Below are positions 63,828 through 64,000 of a stretch of DNA of 64,000 bases, piece after piece. The first letter of the stretch is position 1; the number at the start of each line of letters is the position of its first letter. A model generated the notes under the pieces. That model saw only the letters and a list, made by a program, of their open reading frames with translations, had not been told where the DNA came from and ran no database searches. Source of the stretch: Enterocloster bolteae (GTDB lineage: Bacteria > Bacillota > Clostridia > Lachnospirales > Lachnospiraceae); contig JAETNT010000008.1 of assembly GCA_021772025.1 (NCBI GenBank), positions 26,163-90,162 of the forward strand. Direction: 5' to 3'. Position numbers and translations under genes: made by a program.

Positions 63828-63856
63828 ATTCTATCTTGTTTTGTCCGATTTGTCAA
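63828..63856 (-). promoter_or_regulatory. promoter of the trpB2 T-box leader
   Basis: TTGACA (63851-63856), 17 bases, TAGAAT (63828-63833), on the minus strand. Confidence 0.8.
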
Positions 63857-63904
63857 GGTTTTTGTGAAACTTCAATATCATACCTGTAACAGTTCAGCCA
63901 TGCG

Positions 63905-63967
63905 AAGATTTAGAGCGAAAAAAGCGTTGAAAACTTGTTTTCATAAGCATTTTTCACTCTGAATCTT
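63905..63967. repeat. long imperfect inverted repeat near window end
   Basis: 21-base arms, AAGATTTAGAGCGAAAA... and complement, match at 18 positions plus a wobble, with an inner GAAAAC/GTTTTC hairpin. No gene follows in the window. May be a terminator of a gene beyond the edge or a short repeat element. Confidence 0.45.
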
Positions 63968-64000
63968 CATAGGGCGGACGCCCGGCGCTTCTTGTCCGCA

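Noticed and set aside
1..64000. CRISPR arrays, tRNA or rRNA genes, intact insertion sequences, prophage genes
   Set aside because: No regularly spaced direct repeats, no cloverleaf-like tRNA sequence, no rRNA segment and no phage structural genes were recognised in the window; a tRNAscan or Rfam search would be decisive.

Overview
The window looks like a chromosomal segment of a spore-forming, fermentative Clostridia member, most like the family Lachnospiraceae. The evidence is the sporulation genes spoIIGA, sigE, sigG and a Spo0E-like gene, a Gram-positive division and wall (dcw) cluster headed by mraZ, a PduL-type phosphotransacylase beside acetate kinase, YesM/YesN-type two-component systems, a T-box leader and AGGAGG ribosome binding sites nearly everywhere. 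Most genes lie on the minus strand. No rRNA, tRNA or CRISPR array was seen.

Layout. 0-5 kb: the end of a sugar ABC transporter with its LacI regulator, a MATE exporter, a second LacI regulator and a histidine phosphatase. 5.4-15.1 kb: an eight-gene minus-strand sugar locus (lipoprotein binding protein, two permeases, three tandem Gfo/Idh/MocA oxidoreductases, sensor kinase, AraC-type response regulator), preceded by a transposase remnant. 15.7-18.3 kb: a split ThrE-type transporter, a mazEF toxin-antitoxin pair and rpmF with its DUF177 partner. 18.9-24.6 kb: ackA and pduL, a c-di-AMP receptor, an ArsR-controlled permease/thioredoxin unit and a second MATE exporter. 24.9-30.8 kb: sigG on the plus strand, a small heat-shock protein, a PTS permease and a divergent two-component system. 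30.9-32.5 kb: sigE and spoIIGA. 32.7-45.8 kb: the dcw cluster ftsZ, divIB, murA, ftsW, murD, mraY, two transpeptidases, ftsL, rsmH and mraZ. 46-56.5 kb: a 49-residue Spo0E-like gene, lgt, ychF, a DUF1292 protein, a collapsed AAA ATPase, a Sel1-repeat protein, a YitT protein, a cobalamin adenosyltransferase, a UvrD-type helicase, gltX and a nucleoid-associated protein. 56.6-64 kb: a hybrid kinase, a run of broken genes, an aromatic acid exporter-like protein and trpB2 behind a tryptophan T-box.

Control signals can be read directly in many places: sigma-A promoters with 17-bp spacing (trpB2, hsp20, arsR, mazEF, mraZ, lgt, ftsZ, pduL, both MATE genes); a spoIIG-like promoter with 21-bp spacing and a Spo0A-like box in front of spoIIGA; MraZ boxes in front of mraZ; matched ArsR operators on arsR and on its target permease; and palindromes at the start of both MATE genes.

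The most unusual features are the separation and inversion of sigG relative to spoIIGA-sigE, the trio of oxidoreductases in the sugar locus, and several genes shortened by internal deletions: an AAA ATPase without Walker A or B, and an apparent LysR, opine dehydrogenase, CyuA-like and transposase remnant packed into 1.2 kb. I did not find a clearly new multi-gene defence or mobile system. The best candidates for undescribed biology are the three-oxidoreductase sugar locus and the sensor-less two-component system beside the PTS permease.
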